From: Nocardioides eburneiflavus
Lineage (GTDB): Bacteria; Actinomycetota; Actinomycetes; Propionibacteriales; Nocardioidaceae
NCBI RefSeq assembly: GCF_004785795.1
Contig: NZ_SRRO01000001.1
Coordinates: 496,001 to 560,000, forward strand
Length of the DNA stretch: 64,000 nucleotides
Direction: 5' to 3'
This document shows positions 8,226 through 16,385 of this stretch, in pieces. The notes under the pieces are model-generated. The model was not told where the DNA came from. It saw nothing but the letters and a program-made list of their open reading frames with translations, and searched no databases. The number at the start of each line of letters is the position of its first letter. The first letter of the stretch is position 1. The position numbers were made by a program, and so were the translations under genes.

Positions 8226-8420
8226 CGTCGACCTCCTTGCCCCACCACCCTAGGCCCGGGTCGCCCCCGCATCCCACCGCGACCGGAGGGCAGCGCACGT
8301 CCAGGAACCTGACCGAACCTGCGGCGGGACTGGTCTCGACCACCCTGTCGGCGACGCGCGGGCGGCAGTAGCGTCCGAGGACGGCGACGCTCTGCCGGTG
8401 CCGAGTTGGGGGAGGTGCCG

Positions 8421-10064
8421 ATGGCGAAGCCCGCCATCCTCGCGGTCGACGACGACGTCGCCGTGGTGGCCGCCGTCGTGCGGGACCTGCGCCAGCGCTA
8501 CGGCGGGGACTACCGCGTCCTGCGGGCGACGTCCGGGCCGGAGGCGCTCGAGGTCCTCGCCGACCTGGTGCTCAAGGACCGGCCCGTCGCCGCGGTCGTC
8601 TCCGATCAGAGGATGCCCGGGATGACCGGGATCGAGGTCCTGCAGGCGGTGCGGCAGCAGGCGCCCGACGCCAAGCTGCTGCTCCTGACGGCGTACGCCG
8701 ACACCGACGTCGCCATCCGGGCGATCAACGACATCGCGCTCGACTACTACCTGATGAAGCCGTGGGACCCGCCCGAGGACCGGCTCTACCCCGTGCTCGA
8801 CGACCTGCTGCGCGACTGGGCGCACGGGCATCCCGACCGCGACGCCGAGGTGCGGGTCGTCGGCCACCGCTGGTCCGACCGGACCCACGAGGCGAAGACC
8901 TTCCTCACCCACAACCACGTGCCCTACCGCTGGCTCGAGGTAGACCAGTCCGAGGAGGCGACGCGGCTGCTCGAGGTCGCCGGCGAGGGCGAGCTCCCGG
9001 TGGTGGCCCTGCCCGACGGGTCGGTGCTCCGCTCCCCCACCTCCACCGAGCTCGCCGCCGCACTGGGCCTGAGCACCCAGGCGACCAAGCCGCTCTACGA
9101 CCTCTGCGTCGTCGGCGCCGGGCCGGCCGGCCTCGCGGCTGCGGTGTACGCCGCCTCCGAGGGGCTGCAGGTCGTCGTCGTCGAGCGCGACGCACCGGGC
9201 GGACAGGCCGGGCAGAGCGCCTCGATCGAGAACTACCTCGGCTTCCCCAAGGGCCTCTCCGGCGCCGACCTCACGCACCGCGCGGTGGCGCAGGCGTCGC
9301 GGTTCGGTGCCGAGATGGTGCTGGCGCGCGACGTCGTCGGTTTCGAGACGCGCGGCCCTGTGCGCGCCGTGCTGCTCGAGGGCTCGGCCGACATCGAGGC
9401 CCGCGCGGTCCTGGTGGCCAGCGGCGTGTCGTACCGCCGCCTCGACGCCCCCGGGCTCGACGACTTCGTCGGACGTGGGATCTACTACGGCGCCAGCGCG
9501 AGCGAGGCGACGCAGACGGTCGGGGAGGACGTGTACGTCGTGGGTGCGGCCAACTCGGCCGGGCAGGCCGTGCTCAACTTCGCCAAGTACGCCAGGAAGG
9601 TGGTGCTCGTCGTGCGCGGCACGTCGCTCGAGGCGTCCATGTCGCAGTACCTCGTCACCCGCATCCTGACCACGCCCAACGTCGAGGTCCGGCTGCGGAC
9701 GGAGGTCGTCGGCACGCGCGGCGACGGACACCTCGAGGGCATCACCCTGTGCGACAGGAGCGCCGGCAGCGTCGACGACGTCGACACCAACGGGGTCTAC
9801 GTCTTCATCGGCGCGGCCCCTCGCACCGAGTGGCTCGGTTCGTCGGTGGAACGGGACGAACGCGGCTACGTGCTGACCGGTCCCGACCTGCCCGCCGACC
9901 TCGCCTGGCCGCTGGAGCGTGGCCCGTTCGCGCTGGAGACCAGCGTGCCCGGCGTCTTCGCCGCGGGCGACGTGCGCCGCGACTCGATGAAGCGGGTCGC
10001 GTCCGCCGTGGGCGAGGGCGCGATGTCGGTCTACCTCGTCCACCGCTACCTGGCGACGACCTGA
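8421..10064 (+). CDS. Response regulator fused to glutaredoxin-like and thioredoxin-reductase-like flavoprotein domains
   Basis: A 547-residue three-part protein. Residues 1-135 form a receiver domain with acidic pocket D10-D12, phospho-acceptor D62, T90 and K113 (LMKPW). Residues 142-217 look like a thioredoxin/glutaredoxin fold without its Cys pair. Residues 225-547 form a two-domain FAD/NAD(P)H protein with GAGPAG (232-237), VVGAANSAGQA (374) and the FAD motif AAGDVR (514). At the place of the thioredoxin-reductase CATC it has GASA (357-360), so it cannot run classical dithiol chemistry. ATG 8421 has GGGGGAGG in front. The next gene, a histidine kinase, overlaps by TGATG and is the probable partner. 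Output is unknown: electron transfer or redox sensing controlled by phosphorylation is inferred. Confidence 0.85.
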   Translation: MAKPAILAVDDDVAVVAAVVRDLRQRYGGDYRVLRATSGPEALEVLADLVLKDRPVAAVVSDQRMPGMTGIEVLQAVRQQAPDAKLLLLTAYADTDVAIRAINDIALDYYLMKPWDPPEDRLYPVLDDLLRDWAHGHPDRDAEVRVVGHRWSDRTHEAKTFLTHNHVPYRWLEVDQSEEATRLLEVAGEGELPVVALPDGSVLRSPTSTELAAALGLSTQATKPLYDLCVVGAGPAGLAAAVYAASEGLQVVVVERDAPGGQAGQSASIENYLGFPKGLSGADLTHRAVAQASRFGAEMVLARDVVGFETRGPVRAVLLEGSADIEARAVLVASGVSYRRLDAPGLDDFVGRGIYYGASASEATQTVGEDVYVVGAANSAGQAVLNFAKYARKVVLVVRGTSLEASMSQYLVTRILTTPNVEVRLRTEVVGTRGDGHLEGITLCDRSAGSVDDVDTNGVYVFIGAAPRTEWLGSSVERDERGYVLTGPDLPADLAWPLERGPFALETSVPGVFAAGDVRRDSMKRVASAVGEGAMSVYLVHRYLATT

Positions 10065-11449
10065 TGCTTTACGACGAGCTGCGCGCGATCGCGATCCTGG
10101 ACGGCTTCACCGACGAGCAGGTGGCCGAGCTGGCCGGCGCCGGTGACGAGATGACGTACGCCCCCGGCGACCGTGTCTTCGACGAGGGTCGCCCCGCCGA
10201 GCACTGGTGGGTGATGCTCGAGGGCCGGATCGACGTCGTGCGCCGGGTCGGCCACGAGGAGGTCGTGATGGTGACCATCGAGAACCCCGGCCAGTGGGCC
10301 GGCGGATTCCGCGCGTGGGACGAGAACGGCGTCTACATGGGGTCTGCTCGCGTGATGGAGCCCAGCCGGGTCTTCCGGCTCTCGGCGAGCGACCTGGCGC
10401 GCTTCGGCCAGGAGTGGTTCCCGTTCGCCGTCCACCTCCTCTGCGGCCTCATCGCGACCGCCCGGCGCATCGAGGGCAACGCCCGCCAGCGCGAGGCGCT
10501 CGTCGCACTGGGCACCCTGGCCGCCGGGCTCGCGCACGAGATCAACAACCCGGCCTCGGCCGCGGTCCGCTCGGTCGGGGCGCTCCAGCAGTCGAGCGAC
10601 GACGTCCTCGCCTCGCTCCAGCGGCTCGCCGGCGAGGGGATCTCGGCGGAGCAGTTCGTCGTCCTCGACGAGCTCCGGCGCTCGATCGATCCCACCTCGG
10701 CGCCCACCGGCGTCGCCCTCGCCGACCTCGAGGAGCAGCTCACCGACTGGCTCGACGAGCACGACGTCGACCGGGGTTGGGTGATCGCGCCCGCCCTCGC
10801 CGGTGCCGGGGTCCCGCCCGCGTGGCTCGACCGCGCCGCCGCGTCCCTGCCGGGCGACGCGCTCCAGGCCGGGCTGGAGTGGGTGGCGAGCTCGGTGACG
10901 ACGACCGCGCTCATCTCGGAGGCGCAGGACGCCACCCGCCGCATCTCCGAGCTCGTGTCCGCCGTGAAGTCCTACTCCCAGCTCGACCGCGCCGCCGTCC
11001 AGGACGTGCGCGTGGTCGACGGCCTGGAGAGCACGCTGATCATGCTCGGCCACAAGCTGCGCGACGGCGTTACCGTCGTGCGCGACTACGACCACTCCGT
11101 CCCCACCGTCACCGCCAACCCCGGCGAGCTCAACCAGGTGTGGACGAACCTCGTCGACAACGCGGTCGACGCGATGGGCGGGTCCGGCACGCTCACCGTG
11201 CGGACGTACGCCGACGAGCACCACGTCGTCGTCGAGGTCGGGGACACCGGGTCGGGCATGACCGAGGAGGTCGCCGCCCACGCCTTCGAGCCGTTCTTCA
11301 CCACGAAGGAGGTCGGCAAGGGCACGGGCCTGGGGCTCGACATCTCGCGGCGGGTGGTGGTCGAGCGGCACAGCGGCGCGATCGAGGTCGACTCCGAGCC
11401 CGGTCGTACCGTGATCAGGGTGCGGCTGCCCCGCGACGCGCCGGGCTGA
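10064..11449 (+). CDS. Histidine kinase with N-terminal cyclic-nucleotide-binding domain
   Basis: A 461-residue soluble kinase. Residues 1-140 are a cNMP-binding fold (GDRVFDEGRPAEHWWVMLEGRIDVV). The H-box AHEINNP follows near residue 165, then a helical insert, N-box NLVDNAVDAM, G1 GDTGSGM, F-box FEPFFTTK and G2 GKGTGLGL. There is no membrane segment, so it senses a cytosolic ligand or a protein. It overlaps the receiver-flavoprotein gene and probably phosphorylates D62 there. The classic cNMP Arg-rich loop is not evident, so the ligand may not be cAMP. Confidence 0.87.
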   Translation: MLYDELRAIAILDGFTDEQVAELAGAGDEMTYAPGDRVFDEGRPAEHWWVMLEGRIDVVRRVGHEEVVMVTIENPGQWAGGFRAWDENGVYMGSARVMEPSRVFRLSASDLARFGQEWFPFAVHLLCGLIATARRIEGNARQREALVALGTLAAGLAHEINNPASAAVRSVGALQQSSDDVLASLQRLAGEGISAEQFVVLDELRRSIDPTSAPTGVALADLEEQLTDWLDEHDVDRGWVIAPALAGAGVPPAWLDRAAASLPGDALQAGLEWVASSVTTTALISEAQDATRRISELVSAVKSYSQLDRAAVQDVRVVDGLESTLIMLGHKLRDGVTVVRDYDHSVPTVTANPGELNQVWTNLVDNAVDAMGGSGTLTVRTYADEHHVVVEVGDTGSGMTEEVAAHAFEPFFTTKEVGKGTGLGLDISRRVVVERHSGAIEVDSEPGRTVIRVRLPRDAPG

Positions 11450-11481
11450 TGCGGACAGGGCGCGGCGGGCGTACGCCGGGG

Positions 11482-12402
11482 TCAGGGCCTGGGCGTGTGC
11501 AGCCGGACGTGCGTGCCGCTGTCGTCTCCACCGACGTCCACCGCGGCGACGAGCTGGCGGGCGAGCCAGAGACCGTAGCCGTGGTCGGCGGGCTCGGCGG
11601 GCGGCACCACCCCGGACAGCAGGTCGAACGGCAGCCCGCCGCCGTCCTGCACGTGGCAGACCCACATCCCGCCCTCGTCGTAGAGGTGGACCAGCGAGGG
11701 CGGAGAGCCGTGCAGGAGCGCATTGGTCAGCACCTCGGTCAGGGCCAGCTCGAGGTCGGCGACGGCGTCGCGAGCCAGGCCGATCTCGGCGCCGCGTGCG
11801 CGGACCGACCGGCGCGCCAGCGCGACGTCGGAGAGGCGGGAGCAGTCGAGGGTCGTCGACCCCGGCGGCGGGAGCGCCACGGCGGACAGGCCCGTGAGCA
11901 CGGAGAACGGGTCCCGGTAGCCCGGGTTGGCCGCCACCGCGCCACCGCCGCGCAGCCCCTCGTGGGAGTGCACGGCGATGTCGAGCAGGTCGCCGGGCAG
12001 CGCCGTGTCGTAGGGGCACAGCAGGTCGACCGGGTGCTCGGCGAAGACGAGGTTGATCGCTGACTCGAGCCGGCGGTAGTCGACCACCTCGGCCGCGGTC
12101 CGCCGCCCGAGTCGTTGCTCGGCGATCACGCACGACCGCACGCCGGGGGCCTCGGCGGCGAAGTCGAGCAGCACGCGGTAGGCGTTCCACTGCGGCGCGT
12201 AGGCGACCGAGTCGTCGACGAAGGTGACCGCACCGGCGTCCCCGCCCAGCTCGGAGCGGATCAGTCGCGTCCGCGACGGCGGCGCCATCACGAGGGTGCG
12301 GTGTCCGCGCTCGAGTCCGTCGCGCAGGAAGTCGCCGGCCTCCGTGGCGTACTGGCGGTCGCTCCCGTAGAGCAGGCTCGTGTGCGTCGCGGGTGCACTC
12401 AT
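11482..12402 (-). CDS. MEDS-domain protein with anti-sigma-type ATPase domain
   Basis: A 306-residue protein. Residues 1-160 are an MEDS sensory domain (HTSLLYGSDRQYATEAGDFL at the start, VDLLCPYDTALP at the end). Residues 190-306 form a GHKL-type ATPase like the RsbW/SpoIIAB anti-sigma kinases (LELALTEVLTNALLHG, DHGYGLWLARQL). Proteins of this type phosphorylate STAS anti-anti-sigma partners, and the upstream gene encodes exactly a MEDS-STAS protein with which it shares an ATGA overlap. The pair looks like a partner-switching module for stress or light/redox signals (inference). Confidence 0.8.
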   Translation of the reverse strand: MSAPATHTSLLYGSDRQYATEAGDFLRDGLERGHRTLVMAPPSRTRLIRSELGGDAGAVTFVDDSVAYAPQWNAYRVLLDFAAEAPGVRSCVIAEQRLGRRTAAEVVDYRRLESAINLVFAEHPVDLLCPYDTALPGDLLDIAVHSHEGLRGGGAVAANPGYRDPFSVLTGLSAVALPPPGSTTLDCSRLSDVALARRSVRARGAEIGLARDAVADLELALTEVLTNALLHGSPPSLVHLYDEGGMWVCHVQDGGGLPFDLLSGVVPPAEPADHGYGLWLARQLVAAVDVGGDDSGTHVRLHTPRP

Positions 12403-13262
12403 GGCTCCAGCCTCAGCCTGTCGTGCCCGAGTCCGGTGGCGTCGAGGATGCGGCGTAGGACGGCGGGCACCCGCGTGAGCTCGAGGTATCCGCTGTCGGG
12501 CAGCGTAGCGGCGATCGAACGGAGCCGGGCGACGGTGCCGACGTCGGCGAACGTCATCTCGCCCAGGTCCAGCCGCAGGCGCGGCGTGATGGCCGCACGG
12601 GACGCGACCATCCGGCCCAGGAGGTCGCGGTTGGACACGTCGACCTCTCCCGTCACCCGCAGCCCCCACGGCTCGTCGACGGCGAGGAACGTGGCGATCG
12701 GCGGCACGTCGAGGTGGGGCGCCAGGCCGTCGTGCTCGAGCGCGAGGACCGCGCCCTGCCCTTCGTCGAGCCCGCCGGCGTCGTAGAGGCAGACCGAGCT
12801 GACGCCGAGCTCGCGCTGCAGGACCCCCGCCGCCCGCTCCCACCGCACGACCTCGTCGAACGAGCCCAGCAGGCCGGCCAGCGGATCCATCCGGGCCGCC
12901 ACCCGCAGCGCCGGGAAGCCTCGCTTGCGCGCCTGCGCGGCTGCCGCCCGGAAGCCGTCGGCGACGGTCGCCAGGTCCTCTGGGGGCGACGAGCCGTAGG
13001 CATCGTCGAACGAGCTCGTCAGCAGCTGACCGGTCCCGGACGCGTGGCGGGCGTCCAGGCTGCCGGGAAGCAGGCGCAGCAGGTCGTCGACCTGACCGTC
13101 GGAGGCGATGTAGAGCACCTGATCGCCGGCCGCCAGGCTCTGGGCGACGAACGTGGCGGCGACGTGGTCGAGCCGGGCAGCACCCTGCTCGAGCGCGCAG
13201 AGGTGCGTGCCGGGCTCCAGCGATCCGAGGTCGGAACTCGCGCGGTGCGTCCCGAGAATCAT
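12399..13262 (-). CDS. MEDS-domain protein with STAS domain
   Basis: A 287-residue protein. The MEDS domain spans about residues 14-185 (GTHLCALEQGAARLDHVAATFVAQSLAAGD in outline; PLAGLLGSFDEVVRWERA later). A STAS domain of the anti-sigma antagonist kind follows at about 200-287 (LRVTGEVDVSNRDLL, LRLDLGEMTFADVGTVARL); the usual phospho-Ser position reads Asp-Val-Gly, so it may not be phosphorylated in the usual way. The gene starts at ATG 13262, 6 nt after TACAGT, so its mRNA is probably leaderless. It is first in a two-gene operon with the MEDS-ATPase gene. Confidence 0.78.
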   Translation of the reverse strand: MILGTHRASSDLGSLEPGTHLCALEQGAARLDHVAATFVAQSLAAGDQVLYIASDGQVDDLLRLLPGSLDARHASGTGQLLTSSFDDAYGSSPPEDLATVADGFRAAAAQARKRGFPALRVAARMDPLAGLLGSFDEVVRWERAAGVLQRELGVSSVCLYDAGGLDEGQGAVLALEHDGLAPHLDVPPIATFLAVDEPWGLRVTGEVDVSNRDLLGRMVASRAAITPRLRLDLGEMTFADVGTVARLRSIAATLPDSGYLELTRVPAVLRRILDATGLGHDRLRLEP

Positions 13263-13268
13263 CTGCTC

Positions 13269-13274
13269 ACTGTA
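13269..13274 (-). promoter_or_regulatory. -10 element of leaderless MEDS operon promoter
   Basis: TACAGT is followed by 6 nt and ATG 13262. Confidence 0.45.
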
Positions 13275-13383
13275 GGCCCGGACGCGGCCGCGGAATCCGC
13301 AGTTTCCCCACAGATTCTCGCGCCCCGGCTCCCCGAGGCGGGTGTCGGCGACCGCATCGGCGAGATCTGGGTACTGGGCGCAG

Positions 13384-14139
13384 GTGACCCAGTCCACCCA
13401 CCTGATCCTCGTCCGCCACGGCCAGTCGGAGGGCAACGTCGCCGCCGAAGCAGCTCAGCGCGACGGCCTCGAGCGCATCGACGTGCCCGCACGGGACCCC
13501 GACGTCACCCTGTCGGAGACCGGCCGCGAGCAGGCCTCTGCCGTCGGTCGCTGGCTGGCCGCGCTGCCCGGGGACCAACGGCCCGAGGTGGTGTGGAGCA
13601 GTCCTTACCGGCGTGCGCGGGAGACCGCCGAGGTCGCCCTCGAGGTCGCCGGCCTCGACATCGACCAGCGCGTCGACGAGCGACTGCGCGACCGCGACAT
13701 GGGGGTCACCGACAAGCTGACGGCGGCGGGCATCCGAGCCGCGTACCCCGAGGAGGCCGAGCGACGCGACTGGATGGGGAAGTTCTACTACCGCCCGCTC
13801 GGCGGAGAGTCCTGGGCAGACGTCGCGCTGCGCGTGCGCGCCGTGCTGACCGACCTGGCCGGCACGGAGCGGCACCGACGCGTCCTCGTCAGCGGGCACG
13901 ACGTCGTGCTGCTGCTCTTCTGCTACGTGGCCGAGGGGCTCGACGAGGAGCAGGTGCTCGCTCGCGCGCGCGACAACCCCCTCGGCAACGCGGCCATCTG
14001 CCGTCTCCGGAGCAACCCGGACTCCGCGACCGGCTGGGACGTGACGGACTACAACCTCGACGAGCACCTCAGCGACGACGACGTGCGGGTGACGGAGGAG
14101 CCGGGTGCCGACGCCGAGGTGGAGGACGACGATGCCTGA
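13384..14139 (+). CDS. Histidine phosphatase (phosphoglycerate mutase-like) family protein
   Basis: About 251 residues. It has the catalytic LVRHGQSEGN motif at the N-terminus, SSPYRRARETAE with the second Arg, and the second catalytic His in LVSGHDVVLL. The family transfers phosphate through a phospho-His; substrates range from sugar phosphates to proteins. GTG 13384 is preferred because family similarity begins at once; GTG 13342 would add 14 residues. A weak TACTGG lies 6 nt before 13384. The C-terminus is acidic (DAEVEDDDA). It overlaps the next gene by 8 bp. Confidence 0.85.
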   Translation: MTQSTHLILVRHGQSEGNVAAEAAQRDGLERIDVPARDPDVTLSETGREQASAVGRWLAALPGDQRPEVVWSSPYRRARETAEVALEVAGLDIDQRVDERLRDRDMGVTDKLTAAGIRAAYPEEAERRDWMGKFYYRPLGGESWADVALRVRAVLTDLAGTERHRRVLVSGHDVVLLLFCYVAEGLDEEQVLARARDNPLGNAAICRLRSNPDSATGWDVTDYNLDEHLSDDDVRVTEEPGADAEVEDDDA

Positions 14140-15049
14140 CTCCCGCGATGCCGCCGCGACGGGCGGAAGCCCCGACGCACCGCGCGTGGTCACCGCGGAC
14201 CTGCTCCGCTCCTGGCCGCTGCCGGAGCCGGTGGGCACCAAGTACGCCCGGGGCCAGGTGCTGGTGGTCGGAGGATCCTGCACGACGCCGGGCGCGGCCA
14301 TCCTCGCGGGCACGGCGGCACTGCGGATGGGTGCGGGGCGGTTGACCGTGGCGACGGCAGAGGGGGTCGCGGCGCAGCTGGCCGTCGCCCTGCCCGTCTG
14401 CGGCACCCTTCCCCTCCCCCAGGACGAGCGCGGCTCCGTCACCGGCGAACGGGTCGCCGCGCTGCTCGAGGACGAGATCGGTCGGGCGGACGCCGTCCTG
14501 GTGGGTCCGGGACTCCTGGGCGGAGGGGGAACCGTGCGCCTGCTGGCGGAGGTCGCCCGCGTGCTCCCCGACGACGTCCCCGTCGTGCTGGACGCCGCGG
14601 CCGCCACCGCGCTGCCCGACCTCGACCGTGCGTCGGCCGAGGCGTTCGGCGGACGCCTGGTCCTGGCCCCCAACACCCACGAGCTCGCTCGTCTCCTCGA
14701 CGTGGACGAGGTCGACGACGAGGACGTCGCCGGGGCCACGGTCCGCGCCGCCCGGGAGCTCGACGCCGTCGTCACCTGTGGGTCCTGGGTCGCGGCGGAC
14801 GGGGGCTTGTGGCACGTCTCGACGGGCGACAGCGGCCTGGGCACCTCCGGCAGCGGGGACGTGCTCTCGGGAGCGCTGGTGGGACTGGTCGGCCGTGGGG
14901 CGACCCCCGTGCAGGCGACGGTCTGGGCCACCCACGTCCACGCGGCGGCAGGCGACGTGCTGGCGGCGCGGTGGGGCCGCATCGGCTACCTCGCCGACGA
15001 GATCACGGCCGAGCTCCCGCACGTGCTGCGGTCGCTCGGCGGGGACTGA
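14132..15049 (+). CDS. nnrD: ADP-dependent NAD(P)H-hydrate dehydratase
   Basis: A 305-residue ribokinase-fold enzyme of the YjeF C-terminal/CARKD family that dehydrates damaged NAD(P)H (S-NAD(P)HX) at the expense of ADP. Visible signatures are KYARGQVLVVGGS, GAAILAGTAALRMGAGR, VGPGLLGGGG, LAPNTHELARLL and the catalytic block GTSGSGDVLSG with the Asp base. It lacks the N-terminal epimerase domain found in many bacterial Nnr fusions. ATG 14132 follows GAGGTGGAGG and lies within the end of the phosphatase gene. Confidence 0.87.
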   Translation: MPDSRDAAATGGSPDAPRVVTADLLRSWPLPEPVGTKYARGQVLVVGGSCTTPGAAILAGTAALRMGAGRLTVATAEGVAAQLAVALPVCGTLPLPQDERGSVTGERVAALLEDEIGRADAVLVGPGLLGGGGTVRLLAEVARVLPDDVPVVLDAAAATALPDLDRASAEAFGGRLVLAPNTHELARLLDVDEVDDEDVAGATVRAARELDAVVTCGSWVAADGGLWHVSTGDSGLGTSGSGDVLSGALVGLVGRGATPVQATVWATHVHAAAGDVLAARWGRIGYLADEITAELPHVLRSLGGD

Positions 15050-15061
15050 GACCGCTGCCCC

Positions 15062-15067
15062 TACGGT
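15062..15067 (+). promoter_or_regulatory. -10 element of leaderless serA promoter
   Basis: TACGGT is followed by 6 nt and ATG 15074. Confidence 0.45.
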
Positions 15068-15073
15068 GTCGGC

Positions 15074-16267
15074 ATGAAGGCACTGGTCCTGGAGAACATC
15101 CATCCGACGGCCGTGGACGTCCTGAGGTCACGGGGCTACGAGGTCGAGGTGCGCACGGGAGCCTTGCCCGAGGCTGAGCTGGTCGCGGCGCTCGACGACG
15201 TCCAGCTGCTCGGGATCCGGTCCAACACGACGGTGACCGAGCGGGTGCTGGAGGCAGCCCCGGCCCTCGAGGCGATCGGCTGCTTCTGCATCGGCACGAA
15301 CCAGGTCGACCTGCGCGCCGCTGCGGAACGGGGCATCGGTGTGTTCAACGCGCCGTACTCGAACACCCGGAGCGTGGTCGAGCTGGTGATCGGTGAGATC
15401 ATTGCGCTGGCGCGGCGGCTCCCGGAGAAGACCCGACGGATGCACGACGGAGTGTGGGACAAGTCGGCACGAGGGAGCCACGAGGTTCGGGGCCGGACGC
15501 TGGGGATCGTGGGGTACGGCAACATCGGCACCCAGCTGTCGAACGTCGCCGAGGCGCTCGGGATGCGGGTGGTCTTCTACGACAAGGCGGACCGTCCGGC
15601 CCACGGGAACGCCCGCCGGATGGCGTCGCTCGCAGAGCTGCTCGAGGTCGCCGACGTGGTCAGCCTCCACGTCGACGGCCGGCCCGGGAACGCAGGCCTC
15701 TTCGGCGCCGCCGAGTTCGCCGCCATGAAACCCCGGGCCCTGTTCATCAACGCCTCCCGCGGCATGGTGGTGGACTACGACTCGCTGCGCAGCCACGTCC
15801 TGTCCGGCCACGTCGCGGGCGCCGCGGTCGACGTCTTCCCGGTCGAGCCGAAGGCTCAGGGCGACGCGTTCGAGTCGGTGCTGCGCGGCCTCGACAACGT
15901 CATCCTGACCCCTCACGTGGGCGGGTCGACCCAGGAGGCGCAGGAGGAGATCGGACGGTTCGTGGCGGAGAAGCTCACCGGGTTCGCCCTGCAGGGGAGC
16001 ACGGCGCTGTCGGTCAACCTCCCGCAGGTGCTCACGCCCCCGTTGGACGGCGAGCACCGGCTGGGTCTCCTCCACCACAACGTCCCCGGCGTGCTGGCCA
16101 GGCTCAACGCCGTGTTCGCCGACGCCGGCGACAACGTGATCGGCCAGCACCTGTCGACCCGGGACCACCTGGGCTACGTGGTCACCGACGCGTCGGAGCC
16201 CTTGCCCGCCGAGGCCATCGCGGACCTGCGGCGCTCGGAGCACTGCGTGTGGGTGCGCTCCTGGTGA
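15074..16267 (+). CDS. serA: D-3-phosphoglycerate dehydrogenase
   Basis: A 397-residue D-2-hydroxyacid dehydrogenase that oxidises 3-phosphoglycerate to phosphohydroxypyruvate, the first step of serine synthesis. It has CIGTNQVDL in the substrate domain, the NAD motif VGYGNIGTQLSNVAEALGM, catalytic Arg in INASRGMVVD, Glu in VFPVEP and His in LTPHVGGSTQEAQ. The C-terminal 75 residues form an ACT domain (HHNVPGVLARLNAVFADAGDNV), so serine feedback is likely, as in the E. coli-length form. There is no intervening ASB domain, unlike the longer mycobacterial SerA. Confidence 0.88.
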   Translation: MKALVLENIHPTAVDVLRSRGYEVEVRTGALPEAELVAALDDVQLLGIRSNTTVTERVLEAAPALEAIGCFCIGTNQVDLRAAAERGIGVFNAPYSNTRSVVELVIGEIIALARRLPEKTRRMHDGVWDKSARGSHEVRGRTLGIVGYGNIGTQLSNVAEALGMRVVFYDKADRPAHGNARRMASLAELLEVADVVSLHVDGRPGNAGLFGAAEFAAMKPRALFINASRGMVVDYDSLRSHVLSGHVAGAAVDVFPVEPKAQGDAFESVLRGLDNVILTPHVGGSTQEAQEEIGRFVAEKLTGFALQGSTALSVNLPQVLTPPLDGEHRLGLLHHNVPGVLARLNAVFADAGDNVIGQHLSTRDHLGYVVTDASEPLPAEAIADLRRSEHCVWVRSW

Positions 16268-16385
16268 CACCGGTCGCCCCGCCGAGCCGAGGACGCGCCC
16301 ACGCTCGCACTTGCCTCACCGATCGATCGGGTGAACAGTGAGCGGACACCTCGCACCGTCGTAGCCAGGGGGAGGAGTCGTCGCG

